From Hydrogenothermaceae bacterium (GTDB taxonomy: Bacteria > Aquificota > Aquificia > Aquificales > Hydrogenothermaceae), in assembly GCA_012961365.1 (NCBI GenBank), contig DTZN01000234.1, forward strand, positions 1 to 6,969: a DNA stretch of 6,969 nt, in the 5' to 3' direction. Both the position numbers and the translations under genes were made by a program. The notes beneath the pieces are model-generated. The model saw nothing but the letters and a program-made list of their open reading frames with translations, did no database searches and had not been told where the DNA came from. Numbering within the stretch: position 1 is the first letter of the stretch; every line of letters starts with the position of its first letter. Shown piece after piece: positions 6,324 to 6,969 of this stretch.

Positions 6324-6346
6324 TAAATTCATAATTTAAGAATTTA
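6324..6346. promoter_or_regulatory. Possible operator/promoter of the Rrf2 regulator gene
   Basis: An inverted repeat TAAATTC (6324-6330), 9-bp spacer, GAATTTA (6340-6346) lies 22 bp before the regulator's ATG. It overlaps a possible -10, CATAAT (6330-6335), whose -35 partner would be the weak TTTAAT at 6307-6312 with 17-bp spacing. Rrf2 proteins bind as dimers to dyad sites and often repress their own genes, so position fits autoregulation; a 7-bp A/T arm could also be chance. Confidence 0.3.
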
Positions 6347-6368
6347 GGAACTAAAAGAGGTAATTAAA

Positions 6369-6794
6369 ATGCTTTCCACAGCCTGTAAAGATGCTATAAG
6401 GGCCATGATATATATAGCTAAAAATAATAAAGGTGATTTTATTTCAATAAGTGAAATTGCAAAAGAACTTAACTTATCTTTTTACTTCTTGTCTAAGATT
6501 TTGCAAAAATTAGTTAAAGGTGAATTATTGAAATCCTATAGAGGACCAAATGGAGGAGTTAAATTAGCCAAATCTGCTGAAAATATAAGGTTAATAGATA
6601 TTATAGAAATAATAGATGGAACTAAGTTTTTTAGCGAATGTATTTTGGGATTGGAAAAGTGTTCTGATGATAATCCATGTCCTATTCATTATATGTGGGC
6701 TGATAAAAGGGAAGAAATCCAAAAAATGTTTGATAACACAACATTAAAAGATATTGTTGAGGACATAAATAAACTACACTATATTAAATTGTAA
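6369..6794 (+). CDS. Rrf2-family transcriptional regulator, probable Fe-S sensor
   Basis: 141-residue winged-helix DNA-binding protein. Residues 1-60 form the helix-turn-helix (ISISEIAKELNLSFYFLSKI), followed by the wing motif YRGPNGGVKLAK (57-68) and the dimerisation helix. Three cysteines, Cys91, Cys98 and Cys104, plus His107 (in CPIHYMW) lie in the effector region, almost the same positions as Cys92, Cys98, Cys104 and His107, which hold the [2Fe-2S] cluster of E. coli IscR. A cluster-sensing role (iron-sulfur status, oxidation or NO) is therefore likely, but the target genes are not in the window: no isc/suf or nitrosative-stress genes are adjacent. The ATG has AGAGGT 8 nt upstream. It is 126 bp from speD in the same direction, with an own promoter likely. 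Confidence 0.88.
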   Translation: MLSTACKDAIRAMIYIAKNNKGDFISISEIAKELNLSFYFLSKILQKLVKGELLKSYRGPNGGVKLAKSAENIRLIDIIEIIDGTKFFSECILGLEKCSDDNPCPIHYMWADKREEIQKMFDNTTLKDIVEDINKLHYIKL

Positions 6795-6800
6795 AGAAAA

Positions 6801-6884
6801 ATGAAGATAAAGGTAGATTTTAAATTTTCAGAGGAAAAACCGATAACAAAAAAGCTTTTTGCAAACAAAGATATAAAAAAATAG
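6801..6884 (+). CDS. Possible 27-codon small ORF after the Rrf2 gene
   Basis: Starts 6 nt after the regulator's stop and encodes a lysine-rich peptide beginning MKIKVDFKFSEEKPI, ending KDIKK just as the minus-strand terminator begins. There is only a weak purine run (AAAGAAAA) in front of the ATG and no recognisable family. The composition looks protein-like but in such AT-rich DNA a 27-codon frame is easily accidental. Listed as a possibility only. Confidence 0.18.
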   Translation: MKIKVDFKFSEEKPITKKLFANKDIKK

Positions 6885-6899
6885 CCTCAAAGGAGAGGC
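6875..6899 (-). terminator. Intrinsic terminator of the minus-strand gene at the right edge
   Basis: On the minus strand GCCTC (6899-6895), loop TCCTTT, GAGGC (6888-6884), then TATTTTTTTATAT. The stem is short (5 bp) but four of its pairs are G-C and the T-tract follows directly. It begins about 10 nt after the stop codon of the partial minus-strand gene. On the plus strand the hairpin is followed by A-rich DNA, so it would not stop transcription from the Rrf2 side well. Confidence 0.7.
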
Positions 6900-6908
6900 A
6901 AAAATTAA

Positions 6909-6969
6909 TTAAGAAGAAATTTTTATTAAACACTCATCAGGGTTTACTTGATCTCCTTCTTTTACATAA
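6909..6969 (-). CDS. C-terminal fragment, possibly biotin/lipoyl-attachment domain protein
   Basis: The last 19 codons of a gene entering from the right edge on the minus strand: YVKEGDQVNPDECLIKISS then TAA (6909-6911). The VKEGDxVxxxxxLIxI pattern is the final hairpin of biotinyl/lipoyl (BCCP-like) domains, where VxEGDxVxxGxxLxxI follows the modified lysine. With 19 residues, other beta-barrel domains with the same turn (for example HlyD-type adaptors or RnfC-like hybrids) cannot be excluded. That it is the end of a real gene is supported by the terminator just downstream. Confidence 0.45.
   Translation of the reverse strand, partial: YVKEGDQVNPDECLIKISS

Overview
The window looks bacterial, AT-rich (roughly 30% GC by eye) and thermophile-like. 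The gene set and protein character (Lys/Glu/Ile-rich proteins, a short TruD, class 1B SpeD, HtpX, HtrA, an Rrf2 regulator) suggest a member of the Aquificota, perhaps Hydrogenothermaceae such as Sulfurihydrogenibium. That placement is an inference from protein resemblance, not from a search.

Left edge (1-170): this is the strangest part. On the minus strand, 1-102 encodes 34 residues that read as the N-terminal core of an archaeal 20S proteasome alpha subunit (PsmA), at about 48% GC by my count. It sits directly against a minus-strand HtrA/DegP protease gene. HtrA reads normally until the middle of its second PDZ domain (about position 171) and then runs through a non-PDZ tail to a stop at 87. 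The simplest explanation is a chimeric join in assembly of a hot-spring metagenome; a real rearrangement is possible but less likely.

Centre-left (171-2431): htrA (minus) and truD (plus) are divergent across about 160 bp of very AT-rich DNA. truD starts with TTG and meets the next cluster tail to tail with a 27-bp overlap.

Centre (2405-5447): a minus-strand cluster transcribed in the order htpX, a divergent universal-stress-protein-like gene, then an ArsB/NhaD-family transporter. The last two are 11 bp apart and probably translationally coupled. A GC-rich hairpin spans the htpX stop codon and could partly terminate or process the transcript. Together these look like membrane-protein quality control plus ion homeostasis, with HtrA nearby as a second envelope protease.

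Centre-right (5448-5816): the 370-bp gap between htpX and speD holds putative promoters for both and a 209-bp decayed insertion sequence. It has 21-bp imperfect terminal inverted repeats, a truncated zinc-ribbon N-terminus and, in another frame, a hydrophobic transposase-like C-terminus.

Right (5817-6969): speD (S-adenosylmethionine decarboxylase, TTG start), then an Rrf2-family regulator with an IscR-like Cys/Cys/Cys/His set and a possible operator in front of it. A minus-strand terminator follows, and the last codons of a minus-strand gene (biotin/lipoyl-domain-like) run off the right edge.

I found no CRISPR array, tRNA, rRNA, defence system or clear undescribed system. The most notable items are the archaeal/bacterial junction and the miniature IS remnant.
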